Notes under the pieces: generated by a model
The model's input: the letters and a program-made list of their open reading frames with translations, nothing else
What the model was told of the DNA's origin: nothing
Database searches by the model: none
In this document: one piece after another, positions 13,779 through 21,399 of the stretch
Layout of the letters: the number at the start of each line of letters is the position of its first letter
Position numbering within the stretch: the first letter of the stretch is position 1
Assembly (NCBI GenBank): GCA_002926195.1
Contig: MZXQ01000088.1
Coordinates: 1 to 21,679 of the forward strand
DNA from: Candidatus Methanomarinus sp. HR1
GTDB lineage: Archaea > Halobacteriota > Methanosarcinia > Methanosarcinales > Methanocomedenaceae
Direction of reading: 5' to 3'
DNA: 21,679 bases
Made by a program: the position numbers and the translations under genes

Positions 13779-14792
13779 TTAAATTCTTCTTTTTTGTAAA
13801 TACACCATTAGTAATACTATGCTGATTGCAAATAAAATACTAAAATCCGGACTCTGGGATACATTAGTTTGATCTTCGGTCGCAATGACTGTTGCATTAC
13901 TCTCAATTTCCGGTTCGATATAACCATATAGTTCTGTTAGTCCTTCAACTATCCTGGGACCTGCCAGTTCCATAACATTCGGGTCAGATATGGGATATAC
14001 TTTATTATTCTTTACAGCATCTACAGTTGATAGTACTTCATTTTCGGTTATTGCTTCCATAATAGTGTATGAACCACCTCCCATACCTGAGCAGATAATT
14101 ATCTCAGGGTTCCTGTCAATAATCTGCTCAAGATCAATGATCGGCCAGCCTTCTTCATCTACAATATTCATCCCGCCTGCTATTGTCAGAAGGTCATTAG
14201 GATATGAACCTGTGCCTGCGGCATACATGGGATCATGCCATACTATATATAGCACAGTAGGCTTATTAGAATCAGGGATATCTTTTGTCTGCGCACCGAT
14301 ATTCTCAATTTTTTGCTTCATATCCGTAGTGAGCAGAAGAGACGATTCATCATTTCCTGTTATATTTCCAACAAGTAGAATATTATCAAGAATATCATCA
14401 AGTGTTTTCGGGTTTAATGAGACCACTGTGAGATTCAGGTTAATTAATGCATTTACTGTTTCTTCGCCGTTACCGTATTCGGCAAGGACCAGATCAGGTG
14501 TTAGATTAACTACTGCTTCAATATCTACTGTAGAAAATCCACCTATCTTTGATAGATTAACAGCGTCAGGAGGATATGTATCATAAGTAGTACCACCAAC
14601 TACCTGATCACCGGCACCCACAGCAAAAAGGATCTCAGTATTGCACGGAGATAGCGATACGATACGTTGTGGTGGTTCTACTATTATAACTTCACTGCCA
14701 AAATTATCAGAAATAGTGATAGGATATGCCTGTGCACTTGAGATCAGGATTAATGAAAAGATGATTAGAATGACAGGTGTTTTTTTTAGCAT
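13779..14792 (-). CDS. btuF: Cobalamin-binding periplasmic-type protein (BtuF), C-terminally anchored
   Basis: A 337-residue substrate-binding protein. A signal peptide covers about 1-22 (KKTPVILIIFSLILISSAQA). The binding domain shows QRIVSLSPCNTEILFAVGAG, GGFSTVDIEAVVNLTPDLVL and WHDPMYAAGTGSYPNDLL, as in BtuF/FecB-type proteins. A loose linker (about 290-310) is followed by a hydrophobic segment FSILFAISIVLLMVYL and QKRRI, a C-terminal anchor like PGF-CTERM proteins (here SPDFS). It would bind corrinoids at the cell surface and pass them to BtuC. AGAGGAAAT precedes the ATG. It is the first gene of the operon. Confidence 0.9.
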   Translation of the reverse strand: MLKKTPVILIIFSLILISSAQAYPITISDNFGSEVIIVEPPQRIVSLSPCNTEILFAVGAGDQVVGGTTYDTYPPDAVNLSKIGGFSTVDIEAVVNLTPDLVLAEYGNGEETVNALINLNLTVVSLNPKTLDDILDNILLVGNITGNDESSLLLTTDMKQKIENIGAQTKDIPDSNKPTVLYIVWHDPMYAAGTGSYPNDLLTIAGGMNIVDEEGWPIIDLEQIIDRNPEIIICSGMGGGSYTIMEAITENEVLSTVDAVKNNKVYPISDPNVMELAGPRIVEGLTELYGYIEPEIESNATVIATEDQTNVSQSPDFSILFAISIVLLMVYLQKRRI

Positions 14793-15391
14793 GTTTATTT
14801 CCTCTGTGACCCCTTTTAAAAGATTAACATATATAAAGATAGTGATTTGGATAATATGTGTTATCCTTGGTGTGCAGGGCCACTGTAGAGATTTTCGTTA
14901 GAACTTATGCGAAGCAGAATGTTTCGGACTTATAGTATGAGGAGTTTCACTTTAGATCGTAAGGGTTGATTCAGAGGGCGAGTTGGTTATGTGATTGGGA
15001 GGGTTTTTAGCTAAAGCAATCGAAATAGAGCTGTCTGGATTTAGCCTAGTTTACGTGAATATCAAATATATGGTATCTATTAAGCTAATAACTGTTATCA
15101 GAAAAAAACAATTTAAATAATATGATAGTTATTAAGAATCTGGACTCATCCTCCAGACCTAATCACAGTATCGTAGAACATGATACTGTGATTAATTCTA
15201 ATTTGGAACCCAATAACAGCATCTTATTTGAACAGGTAGTAGTAATTTCGAGAACTAACAATTATATAATTTCTGGATAAACGGCTAAGTTAGACCTTAA
15301 AGTGGGGGTTGACTTCTATAATCGAAAAGATAAAACAAGCAGGTAATGGTTCGGTATATTATTATATGATATCGTAATAGAAACTTGCGAA
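14793..15391. other. 600-bp intergenic region with two adjacent hairpins and a DASS promoter
   Basis: No clear gene. TCTGGA-ctcatcc-TCCAGA (15139-15157) is followed directly by a 13-base perfect inverted repeat TAATCACAGTATC ... GATACTGTGATTA (15160-15194) with a 9-base loop. A 52-codon ORF (15122-15280) starting MIVIKNLDSSSRPNH runs through both; it has no Shine-Dalgarno sequence and no recognisable family, so it is not called. ATTATATGAT at 15361-15370 lies about 27 bases before the transporter ATG and fits the TATA box of a leaderless transcript. The left half (14820-15110) shows nothing I recognise. The divergent btuF promoter must also be here. Confidence 0.6.
15160..15194. promoter_or_regulatory. 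13-bp perfect inverted repeat, hairpin or operator
   Basis: Arms at 15160-15172 and 15182-15194 are exact reverse complements with a 9-base spacer. It lies about 200 bases upstream of the transporter gene and beside a second hairpin (15139-15157). Neither is followed by a T-run, so a terminator is unlikely; a regulator-binding site or a remnant of a small RNA is possible. Confidence 0.45.
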
Positions 15392-16804
15392 ATGAAAGTA
15401 GATGTAAGGCAGCGGATAGGACTGATACTTGGCCCTGTTCTTTTTGTATTAATTTTATTATACGGCCCCGATGATCTTTGTTGGGAGGCTACAGTAGTAG
15501 CTGCCGCTACAGCATGGATAGCTATCTGGTGGCTGAGTGAAGCAATCCCTATCTATGCTACTGCCTTACTGCCTATTGTACTGTTTCCTTTATTCGGGGT
15601 TATGAAAGTTGGTGATGTTACTGCACAGTACGGGAACCAGATAGTGTTTCTCATGATAGGGGCCTTTTTTATTGCAATTGCTATGGAGAAATGGGATCTG
15701 CATCTTAGAATTGCTCTAAATATTGTAAATATCATAGGAATGGGGCCAAGAAAGATCATTGCAGGTTTTATGATAGCTACTGCCTTTCTTTCAGCATGGA
15801 TATCAAATACTTCCACAGCCCTGGTAATGATGCCTATTGGTACTGCAGTGATCGCCCATTTATCTTCAAAAAAGACTGACCCTGTATTCAATATAGCCCT
15901 TATGCTTTCTATTGCCTATGCAGCCTCTATAGGAGGGATGGCTACACTGATAGGGACGCCGCCTAATCTTATTTTTGCCGGTATATATCAGTCGATGTTT
16001 AATGAGGAGATATCATTCCTTGAATGGGCCTCATGGGGTTTCCCACTGGCTGCTTTGATGTTGTTTATAACCTGGTTCTATCTTACACGTATCATATACC
16101 ACATTCCTGTTGAGGAAATTCCCGGCAGCAGGGAAGTGATAAAGAACGAGATTGTCAAACAGGGCAGGATAACAAAAGAGGAAAGACATGTACTGATAAT
16201 ATTCTGCCTTGTAGCTGTACTCTGGATGTCACGCGGTTTATTATGGGGTAAATATGTCCCGCTGGTAACAGATGCCAGTGTTGCTGTTATGGGTGCTTTG
16301 CTATTATTTATAATACCTGCAAGAAATGGAACCCGGCTGCTGAGATGGGAAGATACTGTAAAAGTACCATGGGGTGTAGCAATCCTTTTTGGTGGCGGAT
16401 TTGCTATTGCCAGTGCTTTTGTAGAAACAGGTCTGGCTGAATGGGTATCTTCAAGTCTGGTTTTCTTAAGTAGTACATCGATTTTTTTTATTATTTTACT
16501 TGTGGTCACTATTACTAAAATACTGACTGAATTCACTTCAAATACAGCTACAGCTACAATCCTTATGCCTATTGCCGCGTCCCTGGCCATAAGTTTAAAT
16601 ATACCACCATTAGGGATAATGGCAGCAATTGCTATTTCATCATCCCTTGCATTTATGATGCCAGTGGCTACTCCGCCCAATGCCATTATCTTTGGTTCCG
16701 GGTTTGTTACCGTGCCGCAGATGGCAAAGGCCGGATTATGGCTTAATATTTTTACAATCGGTATAGTGACTGTATTTACGATGGTTGTCTTTTATAGTAT
16801 ATAG
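15392..16804 (+). CDS. DASS/SLC13 family sodium-coupled anion transporter
   Basis: A 470-residue membrane protein with 11 or more hydrophobic segments. The two inverted-repeat signature sites are present: ISNTSTALVMMPIG (SNT at 138-140) and FTSNTATATILMPIAA (SNT at 383-385). GGMATLIGTPPNLIF (181-195) and FMMPVATPPNAIIFGSG are the matching loops. Family members move di- or tricarboxylates, sulfate or similar anions with Na+. The exact substrate cannot be read here. No Shine-Dalgarno sequence; the TATA box at 15361-15370 suggests a leaderless mRNA. It stands alone, followed 97 bases later by a secreted protein. Confidence 0.93.
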   Translation: MKVDVRQRIGLILGPVLFVLILLYGPDDLCWEATVVAAATAWIAIWWLSEAIPIYATALLPIVLFPLFGVMKVGDVTAQYGNQIVFLMIGAFFIAIAMEKWDLHLRIALNIVNIIGMGPRKIIAGFMIATAFLSAWISNTSTALVMMPIGTAVIAHLSSKKTDPVFNIALMLSIAYAASIGGMATLIGTPPNLIFAGIYQSMFNEEISFLEWASWGFPLAALMLFITWFYLTRIIYHIPVEEIPGSREVIKNEIVKQGRITKEERHVLIIFCLVAVLWMSRGLLWGKYVPLVTDASVAVMGALLLFIIPARNGTRLLRWEDTVKVPWGVAILFGGGFAIASAFVETGLAEWVSSSLVFLSSTSIFFIILLVVTITKILTEFTSNTATATILMPIAASLAISLNIPPLGIMAAIAISSSLAFMMPVATPPNAIIFGSGFVTVPQMAKAGLWLNIFTIGIVTVFTMVVFYSI

Positions 16805-16901
16805 TGAGGATTATATTCTAATTTGATTGCTTCCTTTCTGATTCACCCAAATCACATAATTTATATGTAATAATAATAATATACGCATTTAAGTGAAAAA
16901 C

Positions 16902-17891
16902 ATGAATCAAAAAATACATATAATCAGATTATTAATCATTGCCGGCCTGTTAATGGGCCTTTCCCAAACAGCATCTGCAGGTTTGGAATTATCACAAAAA
17001 TCAGAGACGTTTGTCTTTGTCCCGGGAACACTTCAAGACCTTAGAACCATTTCCTTTGCCGGGCATGACTGGATTGTAAAAGAATGTGATTTCCAGGTTG
17101 GTCCCGGACCCAATTTTTTCTCAGGTAGTGAGGATGATGTCTGGGTTGATGACGAAGGACTTCACCTGACCATCAGTAAGCAAAATGACAAATGGTATTG
17201 TACTGAAGTCTTCCTCGATACTGCTTTAGGTTATGGCAATTATGTATTCCAGACCAATAAACGAGTTGATATCATTGATCCGATGATGGTTCTCGGTCTG
17301 TTTACCTGGGATATTGAAGCTGTAGAGCAACATAATCGTGAGATGACTATTGAATTTGCCAGATGGGGCAATCCGGATGAAAATACTAATGCTCAAAATG
17401 TGGTTCAACCTTGCAGTGAGTGTCCGGGATGTGGGGATAATTGCACCCGTTTCAGGGTCAACCTGACAGATAATAATAGCGACCTGACTCATTATATGAT
17501 TTGGAGATCAGGTATTGTTGAATTTAGCACCTATCATGGTAAATACATTGACAGTGTTCCGCCGGCAAGTGCTCTCGTCCATAGGTGGACATATGCAGGC
17601 GAAAATGTTCCGGAACCGGGAAACGAAATAATTCATTTTAATTTCTGGTTGTACGGAGGCAATGCACCATTAAGTGGATTGGGTGATGAAGTAGTGATCA
17701 CCGATTTTACCTGGAAAGAACCTGATTGGAAGGATAAGTGGATAGGCCCTGATTCAGATGGTGGAACTTCAGTGACTACAACCGAACTTCAGGATACTAT
17801 TCACCATTGGTTAGAAGATATATCAATAGATGGAAATATGGTATCTACAGCTGATCTTCAGGAAATTATAACTATATGGTTAGTAGGATGA
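16902..17891 (+). CDS. Secreted GH16-like (concanavalin-type) protein with dockerin-like C terminus
   Basis: A 329-residue exported protein. Signal peptide about 1-26 (MNQKIHIIRLLIIAGLLMGL up to TASA). Residues 50-275 look like a GH16/ConA-like beta sandwich: GLHLTISKQND, GYGNYVFQTNK, VLGLFTWD and REMTIEFARWGNP. The GH16 catalytic signature ExDxE appears as E147-x-T149-x-E151, so the central aspartate is missing; catalysis is doubtful. A CSECPGCGDNC loop (171-181) may be disulfide-bonded or metal-bound. The last 40 residues have two helical repeats (TTTELQDTIHHWLED, STADLQEIITIWLVG) like dockerin helices but without the calcium loop. ATG 16902 is preferred over GTG 16893. A T8 run follows the stop. 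Confidence 0.75.
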   Translation: MNQKIHIIRLLIIAGLLMGLSQTASAGLELSQKSETFVFVPGTLQDLRTISFAGHDWIVKECDFQVGPGPNFFSGSEDDVWVDDEGLHLTISKQNDKWYCTEVFLDTALGYGNYVFQTNKRVDIIDPMMVLGLFTWDIEAVEQHNREMTIEFARWGNPDENTNAQNVVQPCSECPGCGDNCTRFRVNLTDNNSDLTHYMIWRSGIVEFSTYHGKYIDSVPPASALVHRWTYAGENVPEPGNEIIHFNFWLYGGNAPLSGLGDEVVITDFTWKEPDWKDKWIGPDSDGGTSVTTTELQDTIHHWLEDISIDGNMVSTADLQEIITIWLVG

Positions 17892-17930
17892 TTTTTTTTG
17901 AGTATATAATCTTTAAGATTATATACTCAA
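17892..17930 (+). terminator. T-run and 16-bp perfect hairpin after the GH16-like gene
   Basis: Directly after the stop codon come eight T (17892-17899), the usual archaeal termination signal, overlapping a perfect inverted repeat at 17898-17930 (arms TTGAGTATATAATCTT and its complement around a central T). The convergent TM2 gene ends at 17949, so the hairpin lies between the two gene ends and may serve both. Confidence 0.65.
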
Positions 17931-17948
17931 GTAACTCCTAAGCTTTTT

Positions 17949-18254
17949 CTAATCCTTGGCTCTTTCGAGAGCTTCAGATGAAGATGTTGTTCTTTTGGAG
18001 CTTTCACTATATTCATTAGTTCCTTGAATTAATTCAGGTGCAGTAGCTGTCCAATAAAGTCCCAGGATCCATGGGATAAAAAGCCACCACAATAAGAAAC
18101 ATACTAAAAATTTTATTAGATACTTTTTCGAATCAATATATAGTAGTCCTGATCCGGATATAAAAAAACTCAATACGAGTGCTAGTGCTTTATTCTTCTC
18201 TTCTGTAATTATAATAACCCCCTGATTATTTATAACTAAGATATAAATATACAT
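17949..18254 (-). CDS. TM2 domain membrane protein
   Basis: A 101-residue protein with the TM2 domain: KNKALALVLSFFISGSGLLY, then a short charged turn DSKKYLIKF and a second hydrophobic segment LVCFLLWWLFIPWILGLYW. The function of the family is unknown. The C terminus (ELIQGTNEYSE to ALERAKD) is polar. The ATG at 18254 has no Shine-Dalgarno sequence and adds an unusual hydrophobic leader (MYIYILVINNQGVIII). An ATT at 18209 would give the normal-looking N terminus TEEKNKALA and lies 5 bases after AGGGGGTTA; it may be the true start, giving 86 residues. Confidence 0.8.
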   Translation of the reverse strand: MYIYILVINNQGVIIITEEKNKALALVLSFFISGSGLLYIDSKKYLIKFLVCFLLWWLFIPWILGLYWTATAPELIQGTNEYSESSKRTTSSSEALERAKD

Positions 18255-18283
18255 TATTCATATAAATACTTTTTTATAGTAAA

Positions 18284-18321
18284 TATAAAGGAAAAAGGAT
18301 TCAGTAAGCAATTCCTTTATA
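18284..18321. promoter_or_regulatory. 10-bp inverted repeat between the TM2 and mtrH-like genes
   Basis: TATAAAGGAA (18284-18293) and TTCCTTTATA (18312-18321) are exact reverse complements with an 18-base spacer. They lie upstream of the TM2 gene and downstream of the mtrH-like gene, so the site could be an operator or a 3'-end structure. No T-run follows. Confidence 0.4.
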
Positions 18322-18363
18322 AGTACAGCCTATAAAGTAAAAAGCCACATGTAGAGGAGGAGT

Positions 18364-19296
18364 TCATACAAGTTTATACACTGGATGACCATCTACAGGC
18401 TCACTACCCAGATCAGCAACACTTTCCGAGATCATAATATCTGCCATTGCAGCCAGAGGATATGTATATTTAGCATTCTCGATCGGACCGAAAAGAATAA
18501 AATCACCTGCAGCCATCTGCTGGAGTCCGGTTGAAGCTATATCACATATCCTTGCAATAAGTATATCTTCTTCTTTCTTACTTCGCAGCCAGTTCCATGA
18601 TGAAGGTGCATTATGAATACCTGAACCAACCGGATTTCCGTATTTTGCTTTGACAGTGATACTCATACGCAATGCTATGCCAGCACCATTACCCATAGGT
18701 GTGATGCTGGGATCGATCATTTTTTTATTGATCCCGCACTCTTGTGCGATCTCCAGCAAACCCTTTGGCAGCACTTTTCCTCCATCCTCCAGCAGTTGCA
18801 TCCTACCGTTAAGGCTGGAATCCATTGCATTAAAACCAAGTATGATCGCAGCATCAATATCGGATATAGTAAGTGCTTCTATTTCATCTTCTGTCACTGA
18901 CATATTCAGGCTATTATAGATGGTCTTATCAGCCAGTCCCACTTCACTGACATAGCTGGCTGCCGCGGTTCGTACCTTTGATTCAGTAGAATCGATAAGA
19001 ATCGGAGAATCAGTATGCTCGCTTACAAAGTCGAGATACTGCACAGCAGCATTAAAGGTGTCAGCATAAATATGCACCATATTAGGATTCCCTGTTTCAT
19101 CTGAGAGAATGTCCTGTGTATTTATAAGCCGCTCTGCTTTGGTTCTATTAAAAACACCTTGTAATGGGTCTGTGACAATGCTGTGGTTATTATAAAAAAT
19201 AGTGCCTGCCAGTACAGTCGGATACTCCCCGGGCTGACCCCCTATCTTCACATTAGCGATATTCACTATCTCTTGATCTTTTTGAAATACAAACAT
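18364..19296 (-). CDS. mtrH: MtrH-family methyltransferase subunit (Mtx-like paralogue)
   Basis: A 310-residue TIM-barrel methyltransferase of the MtrH family. Conserved parts: VKIGGQPGEYPTVLAGTIFY at the start, HIYADTFNAAVQYLDFV, PILIDST, AAIILGFNA, KKMIDPSITPMGNGAG, KYGNPVGSGIHNAPSSW and DFILFGPIENA. In the Mtr complex this subunit moves the methyl group from methyl-tetrahydromethanopterin to the corrinoid on MtrA. The ATG at 19296 is used; the longer TTG frame (19305) adds 3 residues. It follows the mtrA-like gene by 27 bases. No other mtr genes (E, D, C, B, F, G) are near, so it is a stand-alone pair of the kind called MtxA/MtxH in Methanosarcina, with unknown acceptor. Confidence 0.9.
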   Translation of the reverse strand: MFVFQKDQEIVNIANVKIGGQPGEYPTVLAGTIFYNNHSIVTDPLQGVFNRTKAERLINTQDILSDETGNPNMVHIYADTFNAAVQYLDFVSEHTDSPILIDSTESKVRTAAASYVSEVGLADKTIYNSLNMSVTEDEIEALTISDIDAAIILGFNAMDSSLNGRMQLLEDGGKVLPKGLLEIAQECGINKKMIDPSITPMGNGAGIALRMSITVKAKYGNPVGSGIHNAPSSWNWLRSKKEEDILIARICDIASTGLQQMAAGDFILFGPIENAKYTYPLAAMADIMISESVADLGSEPVDGHPVYKLV

Positions 19297-19323
19297 AATT
19301 ATCAATTCCGTCTGTAATTATTC

Positions 19324-19917
19324 TTAAGTAAATATGACCCCTGAAACAGAGTCCATTAGAATATCCGAAGCTATCATCATATCCCCATGTGTGATCTCTT
19401 GTTGCACCGAATGTCTCTTCTTCTTTTTGGTGAATTCAAGGATCAGGGGCGGTTGGGAGAAAGGTTCGCCTTTGGATCTGTATTCTCCAACTATTGCCTG
19501 TATCTTTTGTGTATCAACTAAACCGCGATGGTCAATAAGTTCTACTTGCTGCCTAAAACGCTCAACAGCATGGACAGGTATATTCTCAATAAATGGTATG
19601 GCCCCTTCGGAACCTATGATCCTGCCGTTATCATCGATACCATTTTTATAAACTGCAAGTAGAGTATTACCTGAAAGATGACCTCTTGATTCCTGTCCGC
19701 ATATCAGGATATATCTAATATTAACATTGGTGATAGTATTAGCAATGATCTTTTCTATTCCCAGGTTTTCAGTCTTACAGCTCCCTATCATGCAGACATT
19801 TTCAAGCGGATTCATATCACTGGCCAGCGTAACCACGCAGATATGTGATAAAGGATCTACTACCGTATAATCGCCACGTACAAAAGGCCAATCTTTTGCA
19901 ATTGTATCTTCAAACAT
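19324..19917 (-). CDS. mtrA: MtrA-family corrinoid protein without membrane anchor (Mtx-like)
   Basis: A 197-residue homologue of MtrA. Matching parts: WPFVRGDYTVVDP, GSCKTENLGIEKIIAN (45-60), ESRGHLSGNT with H80 in the place of the cobalt-binding histidine, NGRIIGSEGAIPFIENIP and VERFRQQVELIDHRGL. The C-terminal membrane helix of true MtrA is missing; the tail KKKKRHSVQQ to SGVIFT is polar to weakly hydrophobic. It should be a soluble corrinoid carrier working with the MtrH-like protein that follows. It starts 23 bases after the tRNA gene on the same strand. Lack of the anchor and of other mtr genes argues against the sodium-pumping complex. Confidence 0.88.
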   Translation of the reverse strand: MFEDTIAKDWPFVRGDYTVVDPLSHICVVTLASDMNPLENVCMIGSCKTENLGIEKIIANTITNVNIRYILICGQESRGHLSGNTLLAVYKNGIDDNGRIIGSEGAIPFIENIPVHAVERFRQQVELIDHRGLVDTQKIQAIVGEYRSKGEPFSQPPLILEFTKKKKRHSVQQEITHGDMMIASDILMDSVSGVIFT

Positions 19918-19939
19918 TGCAATAAACTCTCAATCTGAA

Positions 19940-20013
19940 TGGGCCCGCGGAGATTCGAACTCCGGACCTCCGCCGTGTGAAGGCGACGTCATAACCAACT
20001 AGACCACGAGCCC
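19940..20013 (-). tRNA. tRNA-Val (anticodon CAC)
   Basis: Read on the minus strand, GGGCTCG and CGGGCCC form the acceptor stem (one T-G pair), GTCT/TGAC-type D arm, anticodon stem TCGCC/GGCGG around the loop TTCACAC with anticodon CAC, and T arm CGGAG-TTCGAAT-CTCCG. The discriminator base is A and CCA is not encoded. Length 74. No intron. Confidence 0.96.
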
Positions 20014-20190
20014 AATTTGTAATTTTATTTACAACAAATATTCGGTTAATAATTGGTAATATGTGATAAGACTATCGATAATCAAAAAGATATAATAGTA
20101 TATTCGTCTATGTTTATACGCATGTTTTAAATAATGTATCGCATATAGAATAATTAATAAATAATAATTGAATATTTTAGTGGTTTTAAT

Positions 20191-20550
20191 ATGAAAGAAA
20201 AGCTTGAGATATCCAGAATCGGAAGCACCATCGAGCTTGATAATTATAGAATTTATGAAGTACTGGAAAAAGGTCATTGCACCTTCATTTCTCCAATGTT
20301 CTACAATAAAGGTGTGTACAAAGTTAAGAACAGTCAAAATGAACATTCAGATGACTTTGCAATAAATATTGATAAGATCGAAGCAGCTACATATCAAGGT
20401 CTTGTGGAAGAGTTCGGGGAAGACTGTGTAGATTCCCATCTATGGGATGATGTGCCTGATGGTTCTATCATATTCTTCTATTCAGTCAAACTGGAAAAGG
20501 ACCTGGTTGATCAGCAACCTCAAAGAAAGACCGAATATTACGAAGCATAA
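20191..20550 (+). CDS. Uncharacterised acidic 119-residue protein
   Basis: No family recognised. The N-terminal half (MKEKLEISRIGSTIELDNYR) is a likely beta-rich segment with a FISPMFYNKGVYKVKN core; the second half has DFAINIDKIEAATYQGLVEE, then DSHLWDDVPDGSIIFFYSVK, and a polar tail. There is no signal peptide, membrane helix or cysteine cluster (two isolated cysteines). No Shine-Dalgarno sequence; the AT-rich stretch AAATAATAAT around 20160-20168 is at the right distance for the TATA box of a leaderless gene. It stands alone between the tRNA-Val gene and the ABC transporter. Confidence 0.75.
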   Translation: MKEKLEISRIGSTIELDNYRIYEVLEKGHCTFISPMFYNKGVYKVKNSQNEHSDDFAINIDKIEAATYQGLVEEFGEDCVDSHLWDDVPDGSIIFFYSVKLEKDLVDQQPQRKTEYYEA

Positions 20551-20571
20551 AGGAATAAAATCTTCACTTGA

Positions 20572-20626
20572 GGCTCTCGAAAGAGCCGGGGGTTAGAAAA
20601 TGTGAACGAAGTGAGGATTTTCGATA
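20572..20626 (+). repeat. Dispersed hairpin element, short copy E, plus a tight hairpin
   Basis: GGCTCT-cgaa-AGAGCC (20572-20587) is a 6-base hairpin with a four-base loop. It is followed by GGGGGTTAGAAAATGTGAAC and GAAGTGAGGATTTTCGAT, the core module of copies A and C with a decayed 3' arm and without the last stem. It fills the space between two convergent genes and could help end transcription on either side. Confidence 0.75.
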
Positions 20627-20631
20627 ATCGC

Positions 20632-21399
20632 TTACTCTGTGGCCTTTTTTATTTCAGTACCAAGTGAGGACAGTAACTTTTCTCGGGCAATATTAGCTTC
20701 AACGCTTGTCCTGTCTCTGGGCCGTTTCAGATTGATGTCAAAGATTTCTTTAATCCTGCCTGGCCGGGCAGTAAATACCACTACTCTATCTGCGAGAAAT
20801 ACCGCCTCATCCACACTGTGTGTAATAAATAATACTGTTTTTTTATCCCGTTCCCATATCTTCAACAATTCCTGCTGAAGCCTGTTACGCGTCTGGGCAT
20901 CCACTGCACCGAAAGGTTCGTCCATTAACAGCACCTTAGGATCATTAACAAGTGCCCTGGCAATGGCAACTCGCTGCTTCATGCCACCGCTTAACTCATT
21001 AGGATAGCTCTTTGCGAATTTGGATAATCCCACAAGTTCCAGATATGACATTGCAATATGACGTGCTTCTTTCTTGTTAGTACCGCAGATCTCAAGTCCG
21101 AAAGTAACATTATCAATAACTGACCTCCACGGAAACAGTGAGTATTCCTGGAATACCATTCCCCGTTTGGGACCCGGGCCTTTGATAGGTACATCATCAA
21201 GGGTAATAGTACCTGAGGAAGGAAAATCAAGTCCGGCAAGTATGCGTAAAAGAGTGGTCTTTCCGCAGCCAGAGGGGCCTATAATGCAAATAAACTCACG
21301 GTTTTGTACATCAAGATTGATATTATCCAGCGCATGGACTATTGTACCGTCTTCCTTGGTAAACATTCGAAAAACATTGGTTATTGTCACTTTACCCAT
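20632..21399 (-). CDS. ABC importer ATP-binding protein of the nitrate/sulfonate/taurine type
   Basis: A 255-residue ATPase of the SsuB/TauB/NrtD family. Walker A GPSGCGKTT (41-49), MVFQEYSLFPWRSVIDNV (81-98), signature LSGGMKQR (136-143), Walker B VLLMDEPFGAVD (156-167) and switch TH in LFITHSVDEA. The typical C-terminal segment TARPGRIKEIFDINLKRPRD is present. Its ATG follows directly after the TGA of the permease gene. The substrate (sulfonate, nitrate, riboflavin precursor or similar) cannot be known without the binding protein, which is outside the window. Confidence 0.92.
   Translation of the reverse strand: MGKVTITNVFRMFTKEDGTIVHALDNINLDVQNREFICIIGPSGCGKTTLLRILAGLDFPSSGTITLDDVPIKGPGPKRGMVFQEYSLFPWRSVIDNVTFGLEICGTNKKEARHIAMSYLELVGLSKFAKSYPNELSGGMKQRVAIARALVNDPKVLLMDEPFGAVDAQTRNRLQQELLKIWERDKKTVLFITHSVDEAVFLADRVVVFTARPGRIKEIFDINLKRPRDRTSVEANIAREKLLSSLGTEIKKATE

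Noticed and set aside
13990..14586. 198-codon plus-strand ORF opposite btuF, and similar long frames opposite the SLC13 gene (16078-16686)
   Set aside because: Both are antisense frames of well-supported genes and have no start signals or domains.
15122..15280. 52-codon ORF as a gene
   Set aside because: No Shine-Dalgarno sequence, no recognised family, and it runs through two perfect inverted repeats; kept only as a finding.
14793..15391. Cobalamin riboswitch upstream of the btu operon
   Set aside because: I could not find the conserved B12-box or the paired stems, and the two hairpins seen are closer to the transporter gene on the other strand.
18364..19917. Part of the sodium-translocating Mtr complex operon
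   Set aside because: Only A- and H-like genes are present, the A protein has no membrane anchor, and the genes on both sides are unrelated.
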